Below, one piece after another: positions 22,929 through 35,004 of a DNA stretch of 64,000 bases; position 1 is the stretch's first letter, and each line of letters starts with the position of its first letter. The notes beneath the pieces were generated by a model, which saw only the letters and a program-made list of their open reading frames with translations, was not told the origin of the DNA and did no database searches. Where the stretch lies: positions 1,240,001 through 1,304,000 of the forward strand of contig OZ005608.1 in the NCBI GenBank assembly GCA_963930655.1. Reading direction: 5' to 3'. The position numbers and the translations under genes are program-made. The stretch is from Myrica gale. Lineage: Eukaryota > Streptophyta > Magnoliopsida > Fagales > Myricaceae.

Positions 22929-24661
22929 CTACTCTAATGGAAAGTGTGGTTTGGCGATGAGGATCAGTTCAGCTATTCTGTGCATGGTTATTCCGAAAAC
23001 CTCAGTCATATCCAAATCTTTAGCTGTAATACCAGGGGGAAGCTCCCAGTCAAAGCTATGGAGAAGCTGAGCTAGAGCGAGCTCCACACTTGCTGTTCCA
23101 AATGTGATTGCTGGACAGCTTCTTCTACCAGCACCAAAAGGTATCAGCTCGTAATGCTGCCCCTTGAAGTCGATAGGGCTATCCATGAATCTTTCTGGTT
23201 CAAATACATCTGGATTTTCCCAAGATTCGGGGTCTCTCCCTATTGCCCAGGCATTAACAAACAAACGTGTTTTGGCTGGAATGCTGTACCCATCAATGTT
23301 TACATCTTCAATGGATTCTCTTGGGACTAATAGTGGAGCAGGAGGATGCAATCGGAATATCTCTTTAATGATAGCTTTCATGTAGTGCAGCTGAGGCAAA
23401 TCGCTCTCTAGAACAACTCTTCTTTCTCCTACGATCTTTCTTACTTCGTCTTGTGCTCTTTCCATGACTCTGGGATTCATGATGAGCTCTGTCATTCCCC
23501 AGTCCAGGGTGATGAACGTTGTATCAGTTCCTGCAGCGAACATGTCCTACAGTAACAGTAAGCGCAGTAACGCAACTCAGTGCAATTTTTAGATCCAAAG
23601 CTAGGAGAACGAGGATTAATATAGGAAAATTGTGAGTTTTAAATTCTTTTTTAGAAACGCATTGAAAAATAACTCAAAACCAGTGAGTAAATATTAAGGG
23701 GGGAATTATACAGCTATGAGTGAAGCAAGAGTGAATAGTCTTCACTGACCAAGATGATAGCCTTTATATTGTCTTTCGTGAGAGGCATTTCGTCAGACCT
23801 GTTCTCCTGTACATCGAGTAACACATCCACAAGGTCCTTCTGCTCCTCTGTTTCTCTCTTGGGTTTGAGATGTTCACGCAGCAACTGGTCGAAAAGTTGG
23901 TCAAATCGTCGAAAAGTGTCCTGAAGTCTAGATTTCATACCTGTTAAGCTGTGTATGAATTCCATGGAAGGGAAGAAATCTCCGATGCTAAACCCTCCAA
24001 GCAATACTTGGTACTCCTCCAGCATCTTTTGGAACCCATGGCGATCATATTCTCCCCCTCCTGAGAAATCCCTGCCGAAAGCAACCCGGCAAAGGACATC
24101 ATTTGCGTATAGTCCAAGCATCTTAGTTAGATTGGTGGTGCTGGGATATGACTCTGCAACTCGGCGGACCAAACGAGCTACTTCTTCTTCTCTAACGAAG
24201 CTGTATGATTGAACTCTTTTCACACTAAGTAGCTCGAGTATGCATATTTTCCGAATATGCCTCCAATATGCACCATAGGGGGAGAAGACAACATCGGTGC
24301 AATCATAGAAGAGGTGTTTGGCCGAAAAGATTTGTGGACGGCTTGATAGTGCAAGATCATGGGTTCTCAGTACTTCCCTGGCTATTCTAGCCGATGAGAC
24401 GACCACTGTTGGGATCTCACCGAGTTGTAAATAAATTATTGGACCATACTTTTCAGCCAGGCAACGGAGAGATAGATGAGGCATACTGCCAAGCTGATGA
24501 AGGTTACCAATGATGGGTAGCTTTGGAGGACATGGTGGGAGATTGAATTTTCTTTTACTGAACTTCTCCTTGAAGAAAAACTTCAGCAACACAACAAGGA
24601 AAATCGATGCAAAGAGCAACAGGGGCTGGAAGCTTTCCTTTAGCCATTGGAGAAAAGCCAT
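22929..24661 (-). CDS. Cytochrome P450, CYP71 clan
   Basis: Heme-thiolate monooxygenase anchored in the ER; CYP71 members mostly modify terpenoids, phenolics or other specialised metabolites. Two exons on the minus strand: 23750-24661 and 22929-23546, 509 residues. I chose ATG 24661 (MAFLQWLKESFQPLLL), the usual CYP71 start, over the ATG 51 bases upstream. Landmarks: hydrophobic N-terminal anchor (about 11-30), the Pro-rich hinge LPPCPPKLPIIGNLHQLG, the I-helix oxygen-binding motif AAGTDTT at the start of exon 2, ExxR (KEIFRLHP), the PERF region EPERFMD, and the heme loop FGAGRRSCP with the Cys ligand. The intron position is the standard CYP71 one. No frame damage, so probably active; the substrate is unknown. 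The two degraded copies near 32-37 kb are a different CYP71D-like group. Confidence 0.93.
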
Positions 24662-24769
24662 CGTAGTTTTCAGAAGCATTAGAGAGGATTCATCTTTCCA
24701 TGAAATGGTCATCCTTCAATATTTCCAACTGCGGATCTGTCGAAACCCATTCTTGGACCAAAAATGACG

Positions 24770-25574
24770 CAGACCTGCTTGGACCCACTTTGTGGAAAAT
24801 TGTGAAACCAGCAAAATTTACATGCCAATTCGCACCACGTGATTGATCACCATGATCTGATCACGGTAGATAGTAACAGGTTAAGCAGAGAAATTAGAGT
24901 AATAGACTCCCAACTTTCTTCATGACAACAGCCTGCACTTAGTTTTATTTTCATTAGTACATGTTTGGTGTCAGTGAACGGTAGTGCTAAAGTTGCATTA
25001 TTTGAGTGATATGCGGCAGGCGATCATCAACATCATCGAGTCACTTCGGGACCGGAAGTCAGGGCCCTTACATGTCTTGTTGCGGAGGAAAGATCAACGT
25101 GGGTTCAGGGTTGGTTCCTGTTTTTTTGGCTGTTTGGGTTGAATGATGACAAACGATCTCTGTAATTCAGCAGAGTGACGAATATAATAGAACGATAATG
25201 TAGCTGTACAAGAGAATCTGGAAGATTTTTCCCAGAGCCATACAAACAAATGGTTAGAAAACCAAGATAGCCTAGGTTTACTAAAAGATTGAGATAATCT
25301 ATTTTGTATTTTTATATTTATTATAATAGAAATAAGGAAGAAAATAATTATTTTAAAATTATTTTATTAAATTTTTTATTTGATTATGTTTGACAACCAA
25401 TAGTTTGCAGACATGCTTGGTTAGGCCATCAAGATTAATCTATTTTTTCAAGTTTCCTTACAAAGACAGATAGAGAAAACTGTTTTTAGCATGTCATATT
25501 TACAAGACAGGCACGGCAAAGGCACCACGTCTCCTCCTCCTCCTCCTCCAGATTTGGTCAAGATTGTCGTATCT
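24770..25574. other. Intergenic; P450 promoter side, no gene seen
   Basis: AT-rich unique sequence, with a short CTCCTCCTCC run near 25531. No open frame of interest. Confidence 0.4.
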
Positions 25575-25590
25575 GAACTCGTTAGAACGT

Positions 25591-26506
25591 ATCGGACAGA
25601 ATAACCTTTTTGAAAAAACGAACTTTTTCTTTTCTAGAGAGAGAGCGTCTGCCCTCTCTCTAGAAGCCTGATATTCATTTCGCCTGAAACCCCTCCCCCC
25701 TCTCTGCTACTGGCGGCGGGAGGAGCCCCTGCTCTTCCTGCCGCCCCTCCCTCCCTCTCCTCCCTGTGTCATGGCCAGATTTCATCTTTTCCTCCTTTGT
25801 TCCTCTCCCTTTTGGTCCCTCTCCGTGGCGAGTTTCCGAGCCAAATCCCGGCGTTCCTGCCGGCCGTTGGTGACCACGCGCCAAAGGGACAGACTCAGCA
25901 TCTCAGGGCGCTCTTCTCGGGCTTGCTCCGTTCGCCGTCGGACGGCGTGTGCTCCTAGAGGAGCGGCCACACGCCTCCCTTTTTGTGGCTCTGTTTGGGC
26001 GGCTCGGGTTGTTTTCTCGGCCAGTGGCTTTTTTTTGTGTGTTGTGCTGTGTTTTCTTGTGTCTGTGATTTTTATTTCTGCAGGATGTTGTGGGAAGGTG
26101 CACCAGGTGACCACAGCGCCGACGACTCTGCTGTCCCGGTGGTTTGTCACTTGCTACTTCGCCATTTTTTGTCATGGGCCTTGTTGCCAATTTGTGATGG
26201 TGCAGATTGTCTCTCGGAGGTGTCAGATTCTTGTTCGCAGACCGTCGCTTTTGGCGGTGTTATTGACGGGTCTTTGGACCCGCGTTGAATCTACGGATCT
26301 TTGCATCCGTCTTGTTGAGGCATCGATGGCCATTTGGAATCTGGTCTTTAGGGTCATTCGATGTAACGCCCGTAGGGCTTTATGTGCTGTTGTATTTGGT
26401 TGTAAGTTTCTGTTCTTTGTATCCAGCCTTGTAGGGTTGTCTGTCTTCAGCACTTGTGTTTGTTATCCCGTGAAATGAATTTTACGTTTATTTAGAAAAA
26501 AAAAAA
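25591..26506 (+). mobile_element. Non-LTR-retrotransposon-like insertion, 0.9 kb, with 16-bp target duplication
   Basis: A 916-bp segment ends in a run of about eleven A residues and is bracketed by a perfect 16-bp direct repeat GAACTCGTTAGAACGT (25575-25590 and 26507-26522). It begins with a pyrimidine/purine-rich 5' leader (including GAGAGAGAGC), is GC-rich in the middle and T/G-rich near the 3' end, as in plant L1-type leaders and tails. No reverse transcriptase or endonuclease is encoded; the 235-residue plus-strand frame at 25771-26478 is low-stop GC-rich sequence with minus-strand frames overlapping it. It is likely an internally deleted LINE or a LINE-mobilised non-coding RNA. Confidence 0.75.
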
Positions 26507-26522
26507 GAACTCGTTAGAACGT

Positions 26523-27266
26523 CAGATACGAAAGGATTTAAACCTCTATTATAAGGTTTCATCGTGCAACAGATTTGGCTCAACTGAAATCCTTCCCGGT
26601 TTCACAAGTGCAGCAAGTTCATGAAAGACGCCCATCTGCCATGGCCCATATGGCAATTTCAGGATAGAGAACATCGAGGCCCAAAAGACATTAATGTGAT
26701 CGGCCTCTTAAGAACAGAGCCCATTGGGTTTGGGTTGTAATATCTCCACCAGCCTAATCTGGCCCAACCCAGAAAGCTCACTACAATAACGAGAGAAACA
26801 ATAAATTTCAATCACACGCGTCATTTAAAAATTGGGCCACTTGGATCTTAAACAATTCACTGCGTGTACTTCTGCGTCATAATTCGCATTTTTTTTGGGC
26901 ATACATATGCGTGTGGGTGTGTGTGTTTGAAAAAGGTAACTCAACCATGGTCAAATGCGCCCCAACCATAACTCTAGTTAAACCCCACCAAGGGCAGAGC
27001 ATTTAGATAAGAATCACAATTCACAAATGCGAATCTTCCAAGAACAACCACTCAAATCCATCGCTAGATATTCGACACGTGGACGTACCGATTTCACCTC
27101 AACCGGCTCAGGCCTCTCTGTGAGTCTGGGATTAAAATTAAGCTTAGGTTTACGCTCTGCTTCACAATTGGCGACCTCCTAGTCCTTGTATTCGCCCTTG
27201 TTTGTTTCTCGTCAAAAAGTCTTCAGGTTTCTCAGAAATTACTTGTTGTTTCTTAGTCTTCCGATA
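26523..27266 (+). other. Promoter and leader region of the AFC2 gene
   Basis: No gene is seen. The AFC2 5' UTR probably occupies roughly 27120-27266. A CACACGC/GTGTGTGTG-rich patch lies near 26905-26930. No clear TATA box. Confidence 0.4.
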
Positions 27267-30200
27267 ATGGAGATGGAGTGCGTGACGGAGTTTCCTTACA
27301 CGCACTTGGACCGGCGACCCGCGAAGAGGGCGCGTTTGGGCTGGGACGTTCTTCCTCAGGCCCCCAAGGTATAATCTTCCCCCCTCGCTGTTCATTCCGA
27401 AAGATCTCAAATCCGCTTTGATTACATGATTGCATAACTTTCTGTTCCCTAGATCTAGATGTATCCTATTTTTCTTTATTAGCTGTTATTTACTACGGAT
27501 CTTTCTTTTCTTTGTCAGATCTGCTATTCTGTATAATGGTTTCTTTTATTTTTCTTTTATTAAGTTTTAAGATGAAGTTTCCATAAATCTGGTTTATTTA
27601 TATGAGAAATTGGATACCCCAACTCGAAGATGTTGATCCATTTCGTTATGCACCTCCACTTACGTAAACACATATATTTGCGTAAATTTAAACTCATTCT
27701 TTGGATCCTTTCTTCTGGATAAGAAAATTTGTACTTGCTGCTGAAAACTTTTGAGTTTGAGGCTCCAATATTGCGTTTTCGGGCCTGAAATTCTTCTTTT
27801 TCTGGCTGGAATATAGAAGATGTATTTGATTTTGCTTTATGGGAGATGTATTGGATTTTTGAGCAAACAAAGTGTTGAAAGAAACTTAAATTTGATCGTT
27901 GGGAAGGATTTGTGGTATTTTGCTGCTTTAAAACTTATTGGCCTAGGGTGATTTTCTATGTTTGTTGTCTGAAATTTTTTTCCCAACATGATCTGGTGGT
28001 TTTCTTCTTTAAATTAACATTCTTTTTGCTTCATTATCGCTGAGGCTTTTTCAATCAAGGAACAGTACAGACAAGGTTATTAAGTAATGGGGAGGGTTGG
28101 AATATAATTTGATCTTGAGTAGTACATGAATGGATGGCTGTGTGTAGGCTCAGGTAGGAATGTTTTGTGGACAAGATCTTGGGAATCTGACAAGCTTTGC
28201 ACCTTCGAGAGCACCCTCAGACCATACCACTAGTTCTTCTCTATATGAAAAGGAAGTGGCTCGAAATGGTTCTCCCCCAAGGCGAGATGATGACAAAGAT
28301 GGGCATTACATGTTTGAGCTTGGAGAAAATTTAACTTCTCGCTGTAATTTCACTTGACCATCATTAGAAACTTTTATTTTTAATGTCTGTTTTATTTAGG
28401 CAATTAAAAATGCAGCAATTCCATTTCTGTGTAAGTTCTGCTCTACTAATTTCTTTTATAGTGACGTTTTATTATGGCTAAGTTTCTATTTTATAGCAGC
28501 ATAAGATTTCTTAATCTCTATTTTTTAGACATTTAATTTGAAATGGAAACTACCCAGTTAGAGACCTCGTCGACTGGGAAAATAGATATATAATAGTTGT
28601 ATTATTCCAAATCAATTAAATAGCCTACCTGTTCTGTTATTCTGACTAGTTTTATGTGGTTGTTGATGTTTGCAGACAAGATCCACAGCAAAATGGGTGA
28701 AGGAACCTTTGGTCAGGTTTTGGAGTGCTGGGACAGAGAGAGAAAGGAAATGGTTGCTATCAAAATTGTTCGTGGAATCAAGAAATACCGTGAAGCAGCT
28801 ATGATAGAAATTGAAATGCTGCAACAACTTGGTAAACATGATAAAGGTGGCAATCGGTGAGTAATCTGTTTCTTGTTGAACTACTTTAGTTTATCTTAAT
28901 GATGCAGTTAATAAGCTTTAATGAGCTCTTTGGCATTTGTTAAATGGTTTTATTCCTTGCAGTTGTGTACAAATACGGAACTGGTTTGACTATCGTAACC
29001 ATATCTGTATTGTAAGTATATGATTGTTTTCGTGATGGATTGATTTCCCCAATTTACAAATATTTTAGGGTTAAGCATTTTGGGTGAATTCAAATGGTTT
29101 CAACAGGTGTTTGAGAAGCTTGGACCAAGCTTATACGATTTTCTTCGGAAAAACAATTATCGCCCATTTCCCATTGATCTTGTCCGTGAGATTGGCAGAC
29201 AACTATTGGAATGTGTAGCATGTGTGTAGTAATTTTCCAAGCTAGTTATTTTTTCAATTTTCCATTTGTATCTCTGGCTTCATACGTAGTCTGTTGGTTA
29301 CATCTGGGTGCGAGATTTATTTAAATAAATTCACTTTTACTGCTTATTGAAAATTTCAGACGTCTTATATTTTATCTTTCTGTCATAAAATATGTTGAAC
29401 ATGGGAATGATGCAGTAAAGGAATTTTTCAGTTAATTTCTTTGAGCTGTCAGGTCCGGTGTCTTATATTTTCTTCGTGCTTTGCTTTCTAATGATGTCCC
29501 GATGAATCTTGTTTGCAGTTATGCACGAATTGCATCTGATACATACTGACTTGAAGCCAGAGAATATACTTTTAGTTTCGTCAGACTATGTTAAGGTTCC
29601 CGATTACAAGGATTATAAGGTATTTTGTGGGGGGTGTTTACTCTTTTTCTCTCCCTCTCCCCCTCTCCACGTGAGTTCAAGGTACGGTTTCAGAAGGCCG
29701 TACCCTGCTCTTCTAGTCGATAGCACTGGTGTTCGCCTTATTAAATGTGGCCTGTTTTTGTCTTTTGGTCGCGTGTCTTCCTCTTTTGTTTCTATTTGAT
29801 AAATTTTATGTGCTATCATACGCAGAATTCTTCTCGATCACCCAAAGATGGTTCTTACTTCAAAAGAGTGCCGAAGTCAAGTGCCATCAAGGTGATTGAT
29901 TTTGGTAGTACAACCTATGAGCGTCAAGATCAGAATTATATAGTATCTACACGACATTACCGTGCACCAGAGGTTATTTTTGGTGAGTTTTTTTTTCTCC
30001 TCTTCCATTGGTTTTGGTAATGTCTGGTATAAGCAGATAAGCTAAAATTTTCTAATTGTTTGATGGATTGGATATTAGCTAAAATTTTCTAATCATCCGA
30101 TAGGACTTGGATGGAGTTATCCTTGTGACATATGGAGTGTTGGTTGCATCATAGTGGAATTGTGCACGGTAATTCTACGAATCAGATTCGTAGTGGTGGT

Positions 30201-30893
30201 GACGTGATTATGATTGATTTAAAATCTTATGCTTATTTTTTGCATTGTATAGGGTGAGGCATTGTTCCAAACACACGAGAATTTAGAGCACCTGGCAATG
30301 ATGGAGCGGGTGCTTGGTCCCATGCCTCAGCACATGTTGAAGAGAGTAGAGTAAGTTATTTCACTATGGGGCTTTTTGGTGTTTGTAATTGTCAGAAGCA
30401 CGGGTAATGATTTAGATTGATTACTGATCATTCTTGTTATTGTCTTCTCAGCCGACATGCTGAGAAATATGTTAGAAGAGGTAGATTAGACTGGCCTGAA
30501 GGTGCAGCCTCAAGAGAGAGTATTAAAGCCGTGACTAAGCTCCCCCGGCTTCAGGTTTGTTAACATTATTCCTCCTGCATTCACCATGCTTTTTGAACAA
30601 GTCTAATTAAGTAATCACACTAATCGTTTGTTTAGTAATTGTGCTGTTGATTATCGAACTATGGGTTTTGCGCAAGTCTAATCAAGTGACCAATGATTGC
30701 AACTATTGTTTTCTAATGGTGTTATTGATCTCTCAAATGCTTCCAGAACCTGATAATGCAGCACGTTGATCATTCAGCCGGGGATCTCATACATCTACTG
30801 CAGGGGTTGCTTAAATATGATCCGTCAGATCGGCTAGCAGCGCTTGAAGCCCTTAGGCATCCCTTCTTTTCTAGGGACCATCTCAGGAGATGA
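27267..30893 (+). CDS. AFC2: LAMMER-type dual-specificity kinase AFC2
   Basis: CLK/LAMMER kinases phosphorylate SR splicing factors in the nucleus; plant AFC2 links splicing to temperature and stress. Eleven plus-strand exons join in phase to 437 residues: 27267-27368, 28148-28343, 28676-28856, 28963-29011, 29107-29221, 29519-29619, 29826-29982, 30104-30168, 30253-30350, 30452-30554 and 30747-30893. The N-terminus [17 protein letters not shown] and the basic [15 protein letters not shown] (possible nuclear signal) match AFC2. Kinase landmarks: P-loop [21 protein letters not shown] (catalytic Lys), [11 protein letters not shown], the DFG in [19 protein letters not shown], and the LAMMER motif present as [12 protein letters not shown]. 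The stretch before DFG (near [12 protein letters not shown]) contains a short insert relative to the catalytic core, as in this family. The last codons overlap nothing; frames intact, so functional. Confidence 0.95.
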
Positions 30894-31454
30894 GCCAGCC
30901 AAGACATGGAGGTTTAGCTACCTGCCTTTGCAGGGTGAATGGTATTGCTGGACAGTTGCTCGGTTTTGCCCGTTGCAGGCCAGGACAAAATCTGCATCTT
31001 GCAAGTACCGCAGTAAGCGGAAGTTGGCTGTCCGAATTGTAGGCTCCATTGCTGTGTCGATCCTTTTTTTAACATTTTAGGAAATGTTGTGTATGTAGCC
31101 TTGGGATTATTACCCCTTTACTTGTAAGCGCGAGCCGATTTGCTCGGTTGCTATATCTACTAACGAAAATTCAAGAAGAAATTCACTATAATAAAGTTGA
31201 AGGACAAGAATGATAATATAACACAAGTCTAATGTCTCAATACACTAAATTTTCTCAAACACAATAAAGATAAAAATGACAATAGAACCTTTTCAATATT
31301 CTCCTACTCTTTTCTCTCATCTCTCAATTGAGTTTTCTCACTACCTTTACTCCGAAATAACCCTTCTCCTTTACTTAGTTGCACTCCCAACATGACGTTC
31401 GTTTCCATAATGTCGCAGCTTGTCGTTCACTTGTTGAACCTTTCACTTTTTTTT
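30894..31454 (+). other. 3' flank of AFC2
   Basis: Probably 3' UTR up to about 31170. The segment 31098-31153 recurs, diverged, at 33668-33719 downstream of a P450 relic. No other gene seen. Confidence 0.5.
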
Positions 31455-32158
31455 AAGGGTTAATGTCCTTTTTAGTCCCTAGGTTTTGGGGTGTTCTTTT
31501 TAATCCCTAGGTTTTATTTTTGTTCAAAACAGTCCCTAGGTTATTTACGTTTGTCTTTTTAGTCCTTCCGTCCAATTCCGTCACTCCCGAGCCCAGTCAG
31601 CTAATGGCGGGACACGTCACACCCAATAGAATATTGCCACGTGTACTATTTTTTTAAAAAAAAAAATTTCCACATGGTTAAAAAAAAAAAAAAAAACCAA
31701 AGGATGTTCCCGTGGCCACCTCCCCGTCGCCGGCGAAGGGTGGCCTCCCTGGCCACCACCGAGCGACGGGGAGCCTAGATCTGGGCTCCCGCTCGTCGGT
31801 GGCCAGACGGGGAGCCCAGCTCCCCGTCGCCGGGGTGAGTGCCCCCGGCCACCCCCGTCGACGGGGAGCCCAAATCTGGGCTTCCCGTTCGGTGGTGGCC
31901 ACGGGGGTATCTCCCTTGTTTTTTTTTTTTTTTTTAAACCATGTGGAATTTTTTTAAAAAAAAAAAAAAATTAGTACACGTGGCAATATTCTATTGGGTG
32001 TGACGTGTCCCGCCGTTAGCTGACTGGGCTCGGGTTGGACGGAAGGACTAAAAAGACAAACGTAAATAACTTAGGGACTGTTTTGAACAAAAATAAAACT
32101 TAGGGATTAAAAAGAACACCGCCCCTAAACCTAGGGACTAAAAAGGACCTTAACCCTT
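31455..32158. mobile_element. MULE-like non-autonomous element with ~220-bp inverted repeats and a GC-rich core
   Basis: The ends match in inverted orientation over more than 200 bp, starting AAGGGTTAATGTCCTTTTTA on the left and AAGGGTTAAGGTCCTTTTTA from the right. It sits between runs of eight and nine T residues, so the target duplication (probably poly-T) cannot be read with certainty. The core (about 31700-31910) is very GC-rich, with repeated CGGGGAGCC-type motifs in both orientations, able to fold on itself. No transposase. Open frames on both strands of the core are compositional artefacts. Confidence 0.8.
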
Positions 32159-32450
32159 TTTTTTTTTAAAAAAAGAACAGCATGCGTTTAATGCAATGTT
32201 TAGCAATTCAACATGCAACATTTCTCAGCCCCGTGGATAAAATAGTAGTGGCGCGTAACTTCGCTAGTTTAATCGACCGCTGCAATTTGGTCGTTTCTTC
32301 GGCTACTTTCTCCAGCAAGTGGGTTGGTGGGATATCAGCCATTTTTGTTTTTTTAAAAGAGGACAGTATATCAAAATTTTATTAAATAGACTGGAATACA
32401 TTAGTAATCAAAAGAGTGCAATCCTGCCCCTGTGCGCCTCTTGAGAGAAA

Positions 32451-33360
32451 ATGGCCCCGCTACCATTATTATTGCAACAATCACGGCAAGAGCTGCAAAG
32501 AGTACCCTTCAATATCCCACTTCTTTTCCTTTTCTCATCTCTTTATCTTTTCAAGCGTATAATTAGAAGTAAACCCAACAATCTACCTACATCACCACCA
32601 AAGCTACCAATCATCGGAAACCTTCACAGCTTGGCACACTCCCACACCGTTCTCTCCATTCCCATTCTAAGAAGTATGGCCCTGTCCTGTTCTTATACTT
32701 TGGCCATGCTCCAACCCTTGTGGTGTCATCTGCTGATCTGGCCAAAGAAATGGTGATAACGCATGATATTGTCTTCTCTAACCGGCCCAAAACCACTGCT
32801 GCCAAGATCTTATTCTATGATTGCAGAAACATTGGGTTCTCACCATACGGTAAATATTGGAGACAAAGCAAGGAAAATTACTGCTCTCGAACTTTTGAGC
32901 CTCAAAAGAGTGCAGTCATTCCAGTATGTAAGCTGGGAAGATGAAGTTGCAGCATTGGTCAATAAGATACATGACTCGTGCCTCAAAAAGGCTTCTGTTA
33001 ATCTAAGTGAGATGTTGATTGCTACCTCAAACAACATTGTCTCTCGATGTATCTTTGGACAGAAGTTTGAAGAAGAAGATGGTAACATTGGTAAGAGCAA
33101 GTTTGGACAGCTATCAAGAAGGGTAATGTTGATATTCACAGCATTCTGTTTTGGAGATTTTTTCCCTTCTTTGGGATGGGTTGATGTTCTTACGGGTATT
33201 ATCCCGAACATGAAAGCCCTATTTAAAGAACTAGATGCTTTTTTTTGAACAAGTGATTGAAGAACATAAGACCATGACAGGATGGCCAGGCTAGTAAGGG
33301 AGATTTTGTGGCTATTCTACTCCAGTTTCAAAAGGTTGCTACTCCTGCCTTTTGCGCCGA
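32451..33360 (+). pseudogene. CYP71D-like P450 relic 1: exon 1 only, several frameshifts
   Basis: Begins with an acceptable start (MAPLPLLLQQSRQELQ), the membrane anchor and the hinge PPKLPIIGNLHSLAH, then shifts frame near 32640, again near 32860, and once more in a run of T residues near 33240 (DAFF). Recognisable stretches in three frames include [30 protein letters not shown] and CFGDFFPSLGWVDVLTGI. After about 33340 similarity stops; the exon with the I-helix, ExxR and heme loop is absent. It cannot make an enzyme. Closest relative in the window is the relic at 35092-36950. Confidence 0.88.
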
Positions 33361-34245
33361 CTACACGTACATGAATTTATAGTAATGGGCAAAGAGTTGA
33401 CAATTGAAAAGCTACTATATATATAGCGAAGAGAGACATTCTTTTGTGCAAAGAGCAGCCAATATCAGAGCCTAGAAATATTACACATGCAGGCCCGTAA
33501 CTGCATATTTTATTTCTGTCCTCTCGTGTGGTGGTAGTGAATGAATACGAAAAAGACGACAAAAATGGAAACCGAGAAAATAAGCCAGCCGTGATTCTGG
33601 AAGTTGTTAAGCCTCCAAGAAAATAAAGATAATCTTCTAATAAGATACTTTATGTTCCCCTTTTCACCTTGGGTTTACCCCTTTACTTATAGGCATTGAG
33701 CCGATTTGCTCAGTTGCTAGCCTTTACGACGTAGTTTGTATATGGCTTTTTGAACTTTCCAAGAATCAGATAAGATAGAGTTCAGAGAGCATTCCATTCA
33801 CGCGCGCAATTTCCATTGAAGTATAGGGGATTGATCTGGATGCAAAAGATCGAGTAGGGGATTGATCAACCTGGGTCATGTCACAACAATCTTCAATTAT
33901 TTGAACATTTAGCCTAAAAGTTCAACCAGGAATATGTTTTATATGAGGATTGAACGGCTATATAATAATGGAAACGGCTAGTTTGTTTTCCATTCAATTA
34001 TAGAAAAATTTGGCCGTGCTTTAGAGAAGAGCGATCATTTAGATGAATCTCGTTTGGGATCAACTGTTCTTTTGACTAGGAACAAAGAAACCAAAAAAAT
34101 CCTTGAATTCAGTGAAGTGTTTCAGGCTCGAGTCGTGATGAGATAATTAACCTAGTACGGCAAGTGTATGCATAACTTTCCAAATAGCTAGACTTTTACT
34201 AAAAAAATAAAAAGCGATAGAAAATCCTTTAACTGGAACACATAC
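33361..34245. other. Flank of P450 relic 1; contains copies of sequences found elsewhere in the window
   Basis: The stretch 33521-33655 resembles 37222-37290 and 38722-38760 (downstream of P450 relic 2), which indicates that the P450 plus its 3' flank was duplicated as a block. 33668-33719 resembles the AFC2 3' flank. No gene seen. Confidence 0.55.
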
Positions 34246-35004
34246 TGTTAGAAATAAAAAAAATTTTACTTATAGATAAATGAGACACCCAATGGAAAAA
34301 CCCAATTGGATTTGTTTACATCTCATTTATGAAAATAAAAGGCTACAAAGGGCTTATATTTATAAGCCAATATTTTCCTACTCCCCACATTGCTAAGCAA
34401 TGTGGGACTCTCACTTTCAACACTCCCCCGCAAACTCAAGGTGGACAAACCGACAAACCTTGAGTTTGGAGTTACAAAAATAATTACAGAAAAAAAATGA
34501 TTACAGAAAAATAATTACAAAGATTGCCGGTACTAAGCCGGGAGAATGCCGGTACTGAGCCGGATGGTTGCCCCGATACTGAGCCGGGAGGTTGCCGGTA
34601 CTGAGCCGGAAAAGTTGCCGGTACTAAGCCGGGAAGAAGCCGGTACTGAGCCGAAAAGTCGCCGGTACTATGCCGGGAGGAAGCCGGTACTGAGCCGGGA
34701 TGGTCGCCGGTACTAAGCCGGGAGAAAGCCGGTACTGAGCCGGGAAATTTAACGGGAGAAAGCCGGTACTAAGCCGGATGGTCGCCAGGAGGTAACCGGA
34801 CTAAGCCGAAAACCTTGCTCTGATACCATGTTAGAAATAAAAAAATTTTACTTATAGATAAATGAGACACCCAATGGAAAAACCCAATTGGATTTGTTTA
34901 CATCTCATTTATGAAAATAAAAGGCTACAAATGGCTTATATTTATAAGCCAATATTTTCCTACTCCCCACATTGCTAAGCAACGTGGGACTCTCACTTTC
35001 AACA
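34246..35004 (-). mobile_element. TRIM with 176-177-bp LTRs and an internal GC-rich minisatellite
   Basis: Direct repeats 34246-34422 and 34829-35004 are nearly identical. On the minus strand each LTR begins TGTTGAAAGTGAGAGTCC and ends CTAACA; TGGTATCAGAGCAAGG (tRNA-Met primer site, 34828-34813) follows the first and a G-rich purine tract precedes the second. A 5-bp target duplication CATAC is perfect (34241-34245 and 35005-35009). Each LTR has a CCCACATTGCT...AGCAATGTGGG hairpin. The internal part carries about a dozen 26-27-bp repeats instead of genes. LTR similarity suggests fairly recent insertion, just upstream of P450 relic 2. Confidence 0.93.
34525..34815. repeat. Minisatellite within the TRIM: about 11-12 units of 26-27 bp
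   Basis: Units share the core GCCGGTACTRAGCCGG followed by a variable linker of 8-11 bases. It is far more GC-rich than its surroundings. No long frame runs through it. Confidence 0.88.

Noticed and set aside
25771..26478. 235-residue plus-strand open frame
   Set aside because: It lies wholly inside the retroposed insertion, has overlapping minus-strand frames, and its composition follows GC-rich and T/G-rich DNA. No domain recognised.
31678..31957. Open frames on both strands of the GC-rich core
   Set aside because: Caused by GC-rich inverted-repeat sequence of a transposon; no protein similarity.
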